Origin: Sulfurisphaera javensis
GTDB taxonomy: Archaea; Thermoproteota; Thermoprotei_A; Sulfolobales; Sulfolobaceae
NCBI RefSeq assembly: GCF_041154675.1
Contig: NZ_AP031322.1
Location: 620,001-684,000, forward strand
Direction: 5' to 3'
DNA: 64,000 nucleotides
Part shown: one piece after another, positions 7,776-17,057 of the stretch
Numbering within the stretch: position 1 is the stretch's first letter
Layout: every line of letters begins with the position of its first letter
Program-made: the position numbers and the translations under genes
The notes under the pieces: generated by a model
Told to the model about the DNA's origin: nothing
What the model saw: the letters and a program-made list of their open reading frames with translations, nothing else
The model's database searches: none

Positions 7776-8707
7776 TTTCCTCTTATATCAATCTCACTTC
7801 CTAACCCATATTTCTTTGCTTTCTCATAAAGTAGTTTAAGGACTGCAACATCTTCAAGACCTATTCCCATTGATTTAAAGACTGTAATATCATCTTCACT
7901 ATTCCTCTTAACAACCCCAGCTATTACTTCTGCTAACGTTTTTACTTTATTCCAATCTAACATGTTCATCTTTTCAGCCATGATTAAGTCTCCAGCCTCT
8001 TCTTTTGCTTGATCCTTATCTTCTACCACTATAAGTGATGAATTTTTTATTACTTCTGGATATAGTTCAACTCTTTCTGGCAAATTAGATCCAAGGGCGT
8101 TAATATGTGTCCCCCTATTTAGGAATTCATATTTAAGAAAAGGATCTTTAGAATTTGTAATAGTTACGATAACATCAGCATTACAAACATCTTTGTAGTC
8201 CTTAGCTTTTTCTACTTTTATGCCTTCTTCTTCTATCTTCTTTAATTCTTCTTCTAATCTTTCTTTACTAAAAACTTTAATTTTTATTCCGGGCTTTAGT
8301 TCATAAAAAGCTTTAACTTGAAACTTGCCTTGCTTACCTAAGCCTATGATACCAACTGTATTATAATCTCTTTTAGCTAGGTAATCTGAGGCTAAGACAG
8401 ATATAGCACCAGTTCTTATTCTTGTAATCAAATCGGCTTCAGCCATAAGTAAAGGATCTCCAGAATCATTAAATAACATAGAAAAGAAAGTTCCTTTTAC
8501 AAAAACTTTAAAGCCTAAATAATGCTCAATTCCACCACTTTGATAGGTTAATACACTACCATGAAATGAGGTTCTAACTCTTTTAGTGTTTGTGGCTAAT
8601 TTTTGATAAAGTAAAAGAAAAGCTTCTTTAACAGTTTCGTATGAGTCTTTGAAATTTAATATTTTTTGCACATCACTTTCCTTTAATAATAGTACCAATG
8701 TTCTCAT
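7760..8707 (-). CDS. Ornithine cyclodeaminase / mu-crystallin family dehydrogenase
   Basis: 315 residues. The Rossmann motif VGIIGLGKQGKFQVKAF (about 118-134), ISVLASDYLAKR just before it, and NALGSNLPERVELYPEVI are characteristic of the ornithine cyclodeaminase/mu-crystallin family, which includes archaeal alanine dehydrogenase, imine reductases and ornithine cyclodeaminase. TRIRTGAIS contains the conserved RTGA motif for substrate carboxylate binding. It is the first gene of a two-gene unit with the aminotransferase and is divergent from a winged-helix gene only 52 bases away. The exact reaction (deamination of ornithine or alanine, or reduction of a cyclic imine) cannot be decided from sequence. 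Confidence 0.83.
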   Translation of the reverse strand: MRTLVLLLKESDVQKILNFKDSYETVKEAFLLLYQKLATNTKRVRTSFHGSVLTYQSGGIEHYLGFKVFVKGTFFSMLFNDSGDPLLMAEADLITRIRTGAISVLASDYLAKRDYNTVGIIGLGKQGKFQVKAFYELKPGIKIKVFSKERLEEELKKIEEEGIKVEKAKDYKDVCNADVIVTITNSKDPFLKYEFLNRGTHINALGSNLPERVELYPEVIKNSSLIVVEDKDQAKEEAGDLIMAEKMNMLDWNKVKTLAEVIAGVVKRNSEDDITVFKSMGIGLEDVAVLKLLYEKAKKYGLGSEIDIRGKWYLV

Positions 8708-8759
8708 TATTTCTTATGCCTTAGAGCTTAAAAGCAAATATTATGGTAAGCTTAAGAAT

Positions 8760-9074
8760 ATGGAGCTAACCCCAAGATTACAAGATATTATTTCTCTTTT
8801 AAAGGAAAAGAAAGAAATAAATATAAAAGATCTAGCATTAGAGTTAAAAATCTCTCCAAAAACAGCTAAAGGATATGCAAGGGAACTATATCGTTTAGGA
8901 TACGTAGAAATTGTAGATGAAAACATTAAATTAAAAGATGATCGACCAGTATCAAATGATGAAATAAAGAAAATTTTAGAGCTACATGAAAATGAAATAG
9001 CTAGTTTAAAGAAAGAGGTAGAATCATTAAAGGAAGAACTTTCTAAAATGAAGAAATCAAGAGGAAAGACCTAA
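8760..9074 (+). CDS. Winged-helix DNA-binding protein with C-terminal coiled coil
   Basis: 104 residues starting MELTPRLQDIISLL. The first 60 residues form a winged helix: EINIKDLALELKISPKTAKGYARELYRLGYVEI has a clear recognition helix. The last 45 residues are a heptad-rich coiled coil (LHENEIASLKKEVESLKEEL), probably for dimerisation. An upstream in-frame codon exists at 8649, but ATG 8760 is preferred because GCTTAAAAGC at about 8726-8735 is a TATA-like box at the leaderless distance, and the earlier frame lies in the divergent cyclodeaminase gene. It may regulate the adjacent cyclodeaminase-aminotransferase pair. Its 3' end overlaps the next minus-strand gene by 18 bases. Confidence 0.78.
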   Translation: MELTPRLQDIISLLKEKKEINIKDLALELKISPKTAKGYARELYRLGYVEIVDENIKLKDDRPVSNDEIKKILELHENEIASLKKEVESLKEELSKMKKSRGKT

Positions 9075-9740
9075 AGATAATTTTAAGACATAAATAAACC
9101 AATCTAGAATTTTTTCACTTCCTAATTTACTCTTTCCTTTACTTCTATCCCTAAAAGTTATTGGTACTTCAATAATTTTTAGTCCTGCTTTTTCAATTCT
9201 ATAAACTGCACATATTTGAAACTCGTAGCCATCTGCATTTTCACAATTTTTAATTAATTCAATTGCATTTCTAGAGTAAACCCTATAACCCGAAGTACTA
9301 TCTTTTACCTTTAAATGAAGTAAACTTCTTGCTAATATATTAGCACCTTTACTAATTATTCTTCTTTTTAAAGGCCAGTTTTCAATTCTTCCTCCTTCTA
9401 TGTATCTTGAGCCTATGACTAGATCAGCGTTTTTTGCAGCCTCAAACATTTTTGGTAGATAAACAGGATCATGACTTAAATCAGCATCCATTGTTGCAAT
9501 ATATTCAAAACCTAGTTCGATTCCTTTTAAGAGTCCAAATCTTAGTGCACTGCCTAATCCTCTTTCATTCTTTCTAACAAAAACAATTGCGCCTAAACTT
9601 TCTGCTATTTCTGCAGTTTTATCTGGGCTATTATCATCAACTATAATAATTTTAGCATCGGATACATTCTCCTTTATTCTGGGTATTAGTTCCTTAAGGT
9701 TTTCTGCCTCATTATAAGTTGGAACCAGAACTCCTTTCAT
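9057..9740 (-). CDS. DPM1-like polyprenol-phosphate glycosyltransferase (GT2)
   Basis: About 227 residues starting MKGVLVPTYNEAENL. Motifs VPTYNEAENL, VDDNSPDKTAEIA, TMDADLSHDP (DAD metal site), GSRYIEGG and SGYRVYSRNAI are those of soluble dolichol-phosphate mannose synthases, which transfer a sugar from a nucleotide donor to a lipid phosphate on the cytoplasmic side. No C-terminal membrane segments, so it is the short DPM1 form. An in-frame ATG at 9764 is also possible, but 9740 begins directly at the conserved fold and has GGGAAATG upstream. Both starts lie in the end of the PUA-protein gene, so the genes are translationally linked. Confidence 0.84.
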   Translation of the reverse strand: MKGVLVPTYNEAENLKELIPRIKENVSDAKIIIVDDNSPDKTAEIAESLGAIVFVRKNERGLGSALRFGLLKGIELGFEYIATMDADLSHDPVYLPKMFEAAKNADLVIGSRYIEGGRIENWPLKRRIISKGANILARSLLHLKVKDSTSGYRVYSRNAIELIKNCENADGYEFQICAVYRIEKAGLKIIEVPITFRDRSKGKSKLGSEKILDWFIYVLKLSLGLSS

Positions 9741-10191
9741 TGCACATTTCCCATATTTTGTCATTTAAATAATGTAAATTTATTCCAAACTTACCTTTCT
9801 TTTCAGCTAAAGCTTTCTCTTTATCCAGTATTACCTTAATAATAGCAATAGGAATGTTAGTTTTAGTCTTTACTAGAACAATATCCCCCTCTTTACACTC
9901 ACAATCATATTGTACTATTCCTGGGACAAAAAGATCAGCACCATTTACAATATGTTTTACAGCTCCTTCATCAACTACAACTGAGGGAAGTTGTAAGTTA
10001 TACTTTCTTATAAAGCAAAGGGTGGGGATTAAATCATCTGAAAAGAAGGAGAGAACTCCATCTATAAAATAATAAATCTCTTTTTTTTCTTTACCTACTT
10101 CTATTCTTCCTTGTATTTCTATTTTATATTTATTTTTTATTTCAGAAAGAATCTTTCTGGCTTCTTTCTCAGAAAGGAAATGTTTTTGCAT
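9712..10191 (-). CDS. PUA-domain protein (MCT-1/Tma20-like), likely RNA-binding
   Basis: 159 residues. The C-terminal half (about 75-150) is a PUA domain: LPSVVVDEGAVKHIVNGADLFVPGIVQYDCECKEGD in outline, with the conserved D-x-GA...GADLFVPGI core, then IPIAIIKVILD. The N-terminal half resembles the pre-PUA domain of archaeal MCT-1-like proteins linked to ribosome and tRNA binding. Its start codon shares one base with the stop of the molybdoenzyme gene upstream (TAATG), so it is probably co-transcribed. Function in archaea is not established; an RNA-binding translation factor is the likely class. Confidence 0.8.
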   Translation of the reverse strand: MQKHFLSEKEARKILSEIKNKYKIEIQGRIEVGKEKKEIYYFIDGVLSFFSDDLIPTLCFIRKYNLQLPSVVVDEGAVKHIVNGADLFVPGIVQYDCECKEGDIVLVKTKTNIPIAIIKVILDKEKALAEKKGKFGINLHYLNDKIWEMCNERSSGSNL

Positions 10192-12308
10192 TATTTTATC
10201 AACTCCTCAAATTTTATAGGCATTTTAGTTATTCTCTTTCTAATGCATTGTTCAACAGCATTTATAATTGTCGGTGTTCCAGCAATAGCTCCAGCCTCGC
10301 CAATGCCTTTACTTCCAGTCGGATGATTAGATTTGCCAATAACCTCATAATGCCATTCTATTTGTGGGACTTCAATAGCACTTGGAATAGGGTAATCTTG
10401 GAAATTAGTTGTTAAAAGTTGGCCGTTCTCGTCAAAGAAAGCACCTTCTAGTAAGGCCTGCCCTAATCCTTGTACTATTCCTCCAATAGCTTGCCCTTCA
10501 GCAAGTAATGGATTTATTACGTTACCTATATCGTCAATTGCAATATACTTTTTAACATAAACTTTTCCAGTATCATCTACTTTAATTAAAGCTAAATGAA
10601 CACCAAAGGGCGTGGTTGGAGGTTGATTTACAGTATATATTGATGTAACATCTAAGCTTTCGCCCATTTTAAATGCATTTTTAACTATCTCTAGGAAGCT
10701 TATCTTATTACCACTCCTTTTATGTATAACTTCACCATTTTTATATTCTACTTCTTCTTTATCTGCATTTAGCATTTTGGCACCGACTTCTATTAGTTTT
10801 TCCTTTAATTTTTGTGAAGCTAAAAGAACTGCAGAACCTCCAATAGTAACTGTTCTACTTCCCCACGTACCAATTCCATCTTCAATAATTTCTGTATCTC
10901 CCCATCTAACTTCAATTTTTTCTATTGGTAATTCCAATATATCTGCAGCAATTTGAGCGAATGCTGTAGCATCTCCTTGGCCATGAGGTCCTGTTCCCGT
11001 TATAAGAGTTACTTTACCATCATATTTTACAGAAATTCTAGCAACTTCCCAGGGACCAAAGGCAGTAATTTCGGTATAGGCTGTTATTCCTATGCATCCG
11101 TCCTCTTTTTTTAGTTCATCATAATATGGTTTAGCTATTTCAAGTAGTTTCTTTATGTTTCCAGAATCATAAGTTATTCCAAAAATGTTCTTATAAGGTG
11201 TTGAATCTATCGCGTTCTTTAATCTAATTTCATATTGGTCAATTCCTAATTCATTAGCTACAATATTAACTATTCTCTCAATAAAGTAAATCCCTTCTGG
11301 CCTACCAGCTCCTCTATATGACTGTGTTGGGGTTATGTTAGTATGTACTGCATAAACGTCAATGTCTGCTCCTAATATTTTATATATTCCGGGTAACATT
11401 CTAACTGTACTTTTTACGTTTCCAGCTTCATCATCGTTAGCATCTGGATAAGGTGCTCCAAGATTTGCAATTAATGTCCCTCTTAAACCTAATATTGTAC
11501 CATCTTTCTTTACTGCTACTTCAAACTTTAGCTTTTTATCTCTTCCATGGCCAGCTGAAATAAACTCCTCTGTTCTGGTAGGAATCCACTTTAAAGGTTT
11601 TCTTAGCTTAATAGCTAATTTGGCTAATGCATATTCTTCTGGATGAGCAATAATTTTACTTCCAAAAGCTCCACCAACATCAGGTTGAATAACTCTTATG
11701 TTTTCAAAACCAAGGAAGTCAACTAGATTTCTTCTTAGATAATGAGCAGATTGGGTTGAGGAATAGAAAGTTAGTTTACTTCCGTCAAAATAAGCTAATG
11801 CTCCTCTAGTTTCTAATGGTGATGCTATTACTCTTTGATTTATTAAGGTATCAGAAATAACTAAATCAGCTTCTTTAAACGCTTTTTCAACGTCTCCTCC
11901 TTTCCATCTTTCATGGTAATATATATTTGAGGATAATCCAGAATAAACTCTTATTTTATCTTCTAATGCTTTTTCGGGGTCAATTACGTAATCTAAAGGC
12001 TCATATTCTACCTCAACTGATTCAATCAAGTCATAAGCTTCATATCTATCTTTTGCTATTACAATTGCAACTGGTTGTCCTACATAGGTAGTTTCTTTTG
12101 TTGGTATAGGAAAATCTTTCCCTGGGTTTATGTCTTCCCCAGTATATACTCCCTCAGTTTTTTTAATTTTTATTCTTGCATGAGGATATTTACTTCTAAC
12201 AAATGTAACAAAATGAGTTCCGGGAATTTCAATATCATCAACGTAAGTTCCCTTTCCAGTTATTAGTTTTACGTCTTCAATCCTCTTTATAGGTTTACCA
12301 ATGTACAT
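10191..12308 (-). CDS. Xanthine dehydrogenase-family molybdopterin-binding large subunit (aldehyde oxidoreductase type)
   Basis: 705 residues. The N-terminal GKPIKRIEDVKLITGKGTY-type region and the Mo-site blocks DVGGAFGSK, QSYRGAGRPE, GPHGQGDATAFAQ, GSRTVTIGGSA and GSKGIGEAG (catalytic Glu in GIGE) place it in the CoxL/CutA family. The loop QSYRGAGRP is the aldehyde/purine oxidase form, not the selenyl-Cys AYRCSFR of form I CO dehydrogenase. Archaeal relatives oxidise glyceraldehyde or other aldehydes and normally work with a FAD subunit and a [2Fe-2S] subunit. Neither is encoded nearby. A TATA-like ATTTTAAATC lies about 26 bases before the ATG. Its partners are presumably elsewhere in the genome. 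Confidence 0.86.
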   Translation of the reverse strand: MYIGKPIKRIEDVKLITGKGTYVDDIEIPGTHFVTFVRSKYPHARIKIKKTEGVYTGEDINPGKDFPIPTKETTYVGQPVAIVIAKDRYEAYDLIESVEVEYEPLDYVIDPEKALEDKIRVYSGLSSNIYYHERWKGGDVEKAFKEADLVISDTLINQRVIASPLETRGALAYFDGSKLTFYSSTQSAHYLRRNLVDFLGFENIRVIQPDVGGAFGSKIIAHPEEYALAKLAIKLRKPLKWIPTRTEEFISAGHGRDKKLKFEVAVKKDGTILGLRGTLIANLGAPYPDANDDEAGNVKSTVRMLPGIYKILGADIDVYAVHTNITPTQSYRGAGRPEGIYFIERIVNIVANELGIDQYEIRLKNAIDSTPYKNIFGITYDSGNIKKLLEIAKPYYDELKKEDGCIGITAYTEITAFGPWEVARISVKYDGKVTLITGTGPHGQGDATAFAQIAADILELPIEKIEVRWGDTEIIEDGIGTWGSRTVTIGGSAVLLASQKLKEKLIEVGAKMLNADKEEVEYKNGEVIHKRSGNKISFLEIVKNAFKMGESLDVTSIYTVNQPPTTPFGVHLALIKVDDTGKVYVKKYIAIDDIGNVINPLLAEGQAIGGIVQGLGQALLEGAFFDENGQLLTTNFQDYPIPSAIEVPQIEWHYEVIGKSNHPTGSKGIGEAGAIAGTPTIINAVEQCIRKRITKMPIKFEELIK

Positions 12309-12415
12309 AAATAAAAATATAATGAGGAGATTTAAAATATATTTTTTGTGAAGTAGTTTTGAATATTCTTCTAAAAATAAGTTTAAAGTTTGATGATTCG
12401 ATCTTAAAAACTTTC

Positions 12416-12931
12416 TTATGTTGTGGCAAGCATTTTTATTCTTACATCTGCATTGGGATGGGTTGAAAAAAGTCCTATTTCATTGTCACCGTATTTATAG
12501 ATTACGTTTTTTAACAAATCTCCGACAACCCTATAAGCTAATCTATCGGCTTCTATTTCTTGCTTTTTTGAAATATAATTTTGTAAAAGGAATGCGAATA
12601 TTAAAGCGATAAGGGATATAAAAATGTTAAATTGAAAAAGGAGGAAGGAGACTCCTAAACTGATAATTATTATAGATCTCAATTTATTATAATGATTTAG
12701 GGTAACATGTGCTAATTCATGAGCTAAAATAGCTTTTTGCTCATCCTTATTGAGGGTTAGAAATCCCTTAGTTATTACAAGATTGTTTCCAATTATATAC
12801 GCGTTAATATCAGTACTATCGTCAAGTAAAACTTTCAAATTATGAAAATTAAACAAGAAGCGAAATTTTCTAATTTTTAGTCTATCAACTATAAATAAAA
12901 GAGGGAGTAAACCAAAAATAAAAATATTCAT
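12416..12931 (-). CDS. Small M48-family metallopeptidase (HtpX-like), membrane-associated
   Basis: 171 residues with the zinc protease motif HELAH at about 91-95 and the third ligand in EIEADRLAYR at about 137. Two hydrophobic hairpin segments (LRSIIIISLGVSFLLF and IFISLIALIFAFLL) lie between them, as in HtpX. The C-terminal STHPNADVRIKML is the conserved M48 tail. It is about half the length of typical HtpX (about 290-330 residues) and lacks the N-terminal membrane pair, with a single hydrophobic segment at the very start. A second, full-length HtpX is encoded at 18154-19128. It looks complete rather than truncated. Confidence 0.78.
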   Translation of the reverse strand: MNIFIFGLLPLLFIVDRLKIRKFRFLFNFHNLKVLLDDSTDINAYIIGNNLVITKGFLTLNKDEQKAILAHELAHVTLNHYNKLRSIIIISLGVSFLLFQFNIFISLIALIFAFLLQNYISKKQEIEADRLAYRVVGDLLKNVIYKYGDNEIGLFSTHPNADVRIKMLATT

Positions 12932-13063
12932 AAGTATTTTTACGCGGTATTACTATATATCTTTGCTTAAAAATAAAAAGCAGTTTCATTACACTTGACT
13001 TATTCTACTTTGAACGCTCTCTAAGCAAAAAGAGATTTAATTCTACTCTTCTTCTTTCTAATT

Positions 13064-14083
13064 GTGAAAGCAGTACTAATGGAAAATGGTAAAGCTGTAG
13101 TAAAAGAAATACCAAAACCAACTATAAAGGAAAAGGGAGATGTAATAGTTAAAATGAAAGCATGCGGACTTTGTGGTACTGACATAGAAAAAATATGTGG
13201 GCAATATACGGCTTCACAACCTATACTTGGTCATGAACCTACTGGTATAATAGAGGAATCAAGCGTTGATTTTCTTAAACCGGGACAAAGGGTTTTTGCT
13301 CATCATCATGTTCCATGCTATGAATGTTATTATTGTACCCATGGAAGCCCTACTATGTGTCCTTATTATAGGAAAACAAACTTAGACCCTGGAGGTTTTG
13401 CTGAATATTTTAGGGTTCCAGCATGGAATGTATTGAGAGGTGGAATCTTAGTATTACCAGATACAGTATCTTTTGATGAAGGTGCTTTTATCGAACCTCT
13501 AGCTACTGTAGTTAGGGCACAAAGGAGAGTGAAAGTTAACAAAGGTGATAGTGTTTTAGTTGTAGGAGCTGGACCAATGGGTTTATTACACGTAATGATG
13601 GCAAAGGCTAATGGAGCTGGAGAAGTAATAACTTCAGATGTAGCTGATTATAGAATTGAGTATGCAACTAAAGTTGGTGCGGATTACTCATTAAATGCTA
13701 GAAAAGTTGATGTTCCTACTGAAGTTAAAAAGTTAACAGATGGAAGAGGAGTCGATGTTGCAATAATAGCTTCTGGTTCCCCTTCAGCAATATTGTCTGG
13801 CTTACTATCGGTTAGGAAAGGAGGTTATGTTTTACTCTTTGGTGTTCCATACAAAGGTACAATATTAAATTATGATATAAGTGAACTACTTAATAACGAA
13901 ATTTCCATAATCTCAAGCAATGCAGCAGTAGAAGAAGATACAAAGGAAGCATTACAACTTATATATGAGAAAAGAGTTGATGTAAAGAAATTAATTACAC
14001 ACAAATTCCCATTAGAGGAATTTAATGAGGCCGTAAGGATAGCTAAGGAAGGAGAGGCCATAAAGGTAATAATATATGATTGA
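13064..14083 (+). CDS. Zinc-dependent medium-chain dehydrogenase (sorbitol/threonine dehydrogenase-like)
   Basis: 339 residues from a GTG start. The catalytic-zinc region CGLCGTDIEKICG and GHEPTGII, and structural-zinc cysteines in HHVPCYECYYCTHGSPTMC, show a two-zinc MDR enzyme. The NAD(P) fold has VVGAGPMGLLHVMMAKANGA and a DVADYR segment after beta-2, where the Asp suggests NAD preference. Substrate is probably a polyol, sugar or amino-alcohol. A GATTTAAT box at about 13034-13041 lies at leaderless spacing to the GTG. The last 72 bases overlap the convergent cobalamin gene cbiB. Confidence 0.85.
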   Translation: MKAVLMENGKAVVKEIPKPTIKEKGDVIVKMKACGLCGTDIEKICGQYTASQPILGHEPTGIIEESSVDFLKPGQRVFAHHHVPCYECYYCTHGSPTMCPYYRKTNLDPGGFAEYFRVPAWNVLRGGILVLPDTVSFDEGAFIEPLATVVRAQRRVKVNKGDSVLVVGAGPMGLLHVMMAKANGAGEVITSDVADYRIEYATKVGADYSLNARKVDVPTEVKKLTDGRGVDVAIIASGSPSAILSGLLSVRKGGYVLLFGVPYKGTILNYDISELLNNEISIISSNAAVEEDTKEALQLIYEKRVDVKKLITHKFPLEEFNEAVRIAKEGEAIKVIIYD

Positions 14084-14923
14084 AATCATTAAGATGAAAA
14101 GAATGAGTGTAACTTTAAATATTTTTAACGCTATTTTAACGTCATTTTCATTTGGTAAATTTCCTCCTCCAACAGAATAGTAACCAATTTTTTCTAATTT
14201 TACATTTAAAATTGCTGAAGCAAATGAAATAGGGTACCTAGCGTTTATACTCTCAATATTACTTTTCTTTAGAGTTTCTATTGTATTTCTAGGTTTAAAA
14301 CCAAGTAAATAAGCTGAGATTAACATAAGAATTGCTGTTAATCTCGCCGGAATATAATTTAATATTGTATCAACTTTCGCAGAAAACCATCCCTCTTTTA
14401 TCAATTCTGGCGTTTTATATCCTACCATACTGTCCATAGTGTTTGCTAACCTTTGAAGTAAAGCACCAGGATAACCTAAGATAAGGAACCAAAAAATAGG
14501 TGAAGTAATTCCGTCCACCAAACTCTCAAACAATGATTCGATTACTGCTGAAGCTACATGAGGATCGTCAATTATATAAACGTTTCTCCTAACTAATTGT
14601 TGAGCATATTTTCTATTTTCTAAGTTAATAGGAATTGATTTTCTGACTAGTGAATAAAGTAATCTTATTGAAAATGTGGTTTTAAGGAATAATACAAGTA
14701 GTATAATCTGTATTAATTTATTAGGAATGTATAACGGAAAGAGAAGAAATATAAGAACTGGAATTACTGAAGTAATCCAGATAAAAATACCGTAAGCATA
14801 TCCACGATAAGGTTTAATTAATTTTTCAGAGATTTTACCAGTCCACACTACTGGGTGTATAAATAAAGGTGGCTCTCCTATTAAAAGATCAAGTAAAATA
14901 GCGAGATAAAGAATGGGTAACAA
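14012..14923 (-). CDS. cbiB: Adenosylcobinamide-phosphate synthase (CbiB/CobD)
   Basis: 303 residues, hydrophobic, with [21 protein letters not shown] at the start in outline, the family hallmark (D-x-x-x-G-E/D-P...HPV-x-x-x-G), and [27 protein letters not shown] and [10 protein letters not shown] in the middle. It condenses cobyric acid with aminopropanol (phosphate) during cobalamin assembly at the membrane. Start is TTG, inside the last codons of cobS, with a 43-base overlap. The 3' end overlaps the convergent dehydrogenase gene by 72 bases, which is long, but the reading frame is intact and the C-terminal hydrophobic helix is normal for the family. Confidence 0.86.
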   Translation of the reverse strand: MLPILYLAILLDLLIGEPPLFIHPVVWTGKISEKLIKPYRGYAYGIFIWITSVIPVLIFLLFPLYIPNKLIQIILLVLFLKTTFSIRLLYSLVRKSIPINLENRKYAQQLVRRNVYIIDDPHVASAVIESLFESLVDGITSPIFWFLILGYPGALLQRLANTMDSMVGYKTPELIKEGWFSAKVDTILNYIPARLTAILMLISAYLLGFKPRNTIETLKKSNIESINARYPISFASAILNVKLEKIGYYSVGGGNLPNENDVKIALKIFKVTLILFILMISIIYYYLYGLSFLSYPYGLIKFL

Positions 14924-15627
14924 CTTCTTTCAGCTATTAAAAGGAATAAAGGAAATGATAAAGTTATTATAGCTCCAACAAGATCACCAGAACTTCCCTT
15001 TAACGTTTTATAACCTAGGAAATAGAAGAGAAGGAATAGAAATAAAAATGAGATAATCACTAAAATATTTCCTATTAATGCTATCTGAATTAAGAGACTA
15101 ATAATTTTCCATTTATTGTTTAATCTTTCATGGAAAACTCTACCCATATAACTACCTTCCATTGGTTTCATTATAGAAAGTATAAGAATTCCTAACCCTC
15201 TACTCTCAACTTCAGCAATTAGCAATGGAAAGAAACTCAAATTTTTCATAGATAAAATCACAGATAAAAAGAGCGAAAGATAAACCAGAAATAATCCGAT
15301 GCCTCCAGCTCCTACCTCTACGTCATGTAAAGCCTTTAATCTTTTGTTGTAATCTTTAGTCATTAAAGCGTCTCCGAAATCAAGAAGACCATCAAGATGA
15401 TGAAAACCTCTTATTATTTCAACTGTAGGTATAAGAAGAATAAACCCATAATTTCCAAGGACTTTAATACTTACATATAGTACTGTATAGTCTATTAATG
15501 CTGTTACTAAACCAACGAGTATAGGTGAAATAAAAGCCATATTTGCTGTCTCTTCTAATGTAGCCTTAACTGAAGGAATGATAGTGAAAAAAGATATTTG
15601 AGATGCAATCTCCTTAAATACTTTCAT
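14881..15627 (-). CDS. cobS: Cobalamin-5'-phosphate synthase (adenosylcobinamide-GDP ribazoletransferase)
   Basis: 248 residues with about six membrane segments. FFTIIP near the start, [22 protein letters not shown] (in outline) and [11 protein letters not shown] are the CobS signature residues; the Asp-rich loop binds metal and substrate. It joins adenosylcobinamide-GDP to alpha-ribazole in the last steps of cobalamin synthesis. It is divergent from cobQ with only 16 bases between start codons, so the two promoters must overlap each other's coding starts. It precedes cbiB in the same transcript. Confidence 0.85.
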   Translation of the reverse strand: MKVFKEIASQISFFTIIPSVKATLEETANMAFISPILVGLVTALIDYTVLYVSIKVLGNYGFILLIPTVEIIRGFHHLDGLLDFGDALMTKDYNKRLKALHDVEVGAGGIGLFLVYLSLFLSVILSMKNLSFFPLLIAEVESRGLGILILSIMKPMEGSYMGRVFHERLNNKWKIISLLIQIALIGNILVIISFLFLFLLFYFLGYKTLKGSSGDLVGAIITLSFPLFLLIAERSCYPFFISLFYLIF

Positions 15628-15643
15628 CTTCTTGTGATAAAAT

Positions 15644-17038
15644 GTGGCAATTATTATAGCTTCAACTATGAGTGATACTGGTAAATCTACTGTAACTACT
15701 GGGATAGTAAAGACCCTTGGTTTAACTCCAATGAAGATTCAAAATATGTCGTTGAATAGTTTTCCTACTATGGATGGAGGAGAAATAGCATTTATTCAAG
15801 CTTATCAAGCTTTTGCAAAAGGAGTTGAACCAGAGCGATATATGAATCCTATTCTATTAAAACCATCGGGTAAAGGAATAGAAGTAATTTATTTTGGTAC
15901 TCCTATAGGCATTTTTTCTACTACTGAATACTATTCTAAAGTAGATTATTTATGGGAAAAAATAAGGTACTATATAAAAGAAGATCTAGTAATAGAATCT
16001 GCTGGAGGAATTGAACCTAATTTCATTGAAAAAGACGTTACTATGGTCAAAGTAATTAAGGATTTTAATATTCCAGTAATACTAGTTCTTGATATTGACA
16101 GAGGAGGTGCATTTACATCAGCATTAGGAGCATATTATACTATTCCAGAGAATTTAAGAAAGAACCTGAAAGGTTTTATAATAAATAAGTTCCGTGGTGA
16201 AGAGAAGTTATTAGAACCAGCGATAAAATGGTTAGAAGAAAAAACTGGCATGAGGTTTCTTGGGTATCTTCCTTATTTGGATGAACCCCCCATAATGCAG
16301 GAAGATTCTATGAATATTTACGAAATTGGAGAAGGAGAATTAGAGATAGGAGTAGTCTCGTATCCTTTTATGAGTAACTTTAATGAATTTTATCCTTTTC
16401 AAAAGTCAAATGCTCATTTAAGGTTTGTAAGAAAACCTTCTCAGTTAGCTAAGGTTGACCTTGTAATTTTGCCTGGTAGTAGGAATACATATGAAAGCCT
16501 AACTTGGCTAATAGAAAATGGATTTGTAGAGTATATACGAAAGAAACCAGTTTTAGGAATATGTGGCGGTTTTCAGATATTAGGCAAAAAGCTCGTTGAT
16601 CCGTATGGTTATGAAACTGGTGAGAGACGAGAATACGATGGTTTAGGAGTATTCGACTTTGTTACGACCTTCGATAAAGATAAAGTTATAGCAAGAAGCT
16701 GGAGTGATATTGAGCTAAACGGATATGAGATTAGAAGGGGAAGAATCTTTTACTATAGTGATAAGCCTCTATTAACTATAACAAGGCGCGGTTTTAATGA
16801 AGTTAATGTAAAAGATGGTGCCCTTAAAGGAGATAAAATGGGATTTAGTATTCATGGCTCTTTATTTTCTAAAGGAGGAAAGAAATTACTAGAAGAACAA
16901 TACGGAATAAAGATTTATGCTTCCAGTATGGAGGAAGAAATCAGAGAACAAGCTGATAAATTTTCGGCTATTTTTAAAAAACACATTTATGTCGATTTAC
17001 TTAGTCAAATAAATATAGAGCAGAATTTATTAGGGTAA
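15644..17038 (+). CDS. cobQ: Cobyric acid synthase
   Basis: 464 residues from a GTG start (the ATG two bases earlier is out of frame). The N-terminal dethiobiotin-synthetase-like domain has [14 protein letters not shown] (P-loop), MSLNSF and DIDRGGAF; the C-terminal class I glutamine amidotransferase has [12 protein letters not shown] with nucleophile C307 and a late FSIHGSLF His. It amidates four carboxylates of adenosylcobyrinate diamide using glutamine and ATP. A TTAAATAC at about 15613-15620 is a candidate TATA box. Length is slightly below the bacterial norm of about 485. Confidence 0.87.
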   Translation: MAIIIASTMSDTGKSTVTTGIVKTLGLTPMKIQNMSLNSFPTMDGGEIAFIQAYQAFAKGVEPERYMNPILLKPSGKGIEVIYFGTPIGIFSTTEYYSKVDYLWEKIRYYIKEDLVIESAGGIEPNFIEKDVTMVKVIKDFNIPVILVLDIDRGGAFTSALGAYYTIPENLRKNLKGFIINKFRGEEKLLEPAIKWLEEKTGMRFLGYLPYLDEPPIMQEDSMNIYEIGEGELEIGVVSYPFMSNFNEFYPFQKSNAHLRFVRKPSQLAKVDLVILPGSRNTYESLTWLIENGFVEYIRKKPVLGICGGFQILGKKLVDPYGYETGERREYDGLGVFDFVTTFDKDKVIARSWSDIELNGYEIRRGRIFYYSDKPLLTITRRGFNEVNVKDGALKGDKMGFSIHGSLFSKGGKKLLEEQYGIKIYASSMEEEIREQADKFSAIFKKHIYVDLLSQINIEQNLLG

Positions 17039-17057
17039 TTTTTAATTAGATAAATCA

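Noticed and set aside
10191-12308. Form I carbon monoxide dehydrogenase large subunit
   Set aside because: The active-site loop reads QSYRGAGRP, the aldehyde/purine oxidase form, not the AYRCSFR loop needed for CO oxidation.
12962-13029. 8-base inverted repeat TTTGCTTA / TAAGCAAA around the dehydrogenase promoter
   Set aside because: Short arms 52 bases apart in AT-rich DNA; chance is likely.
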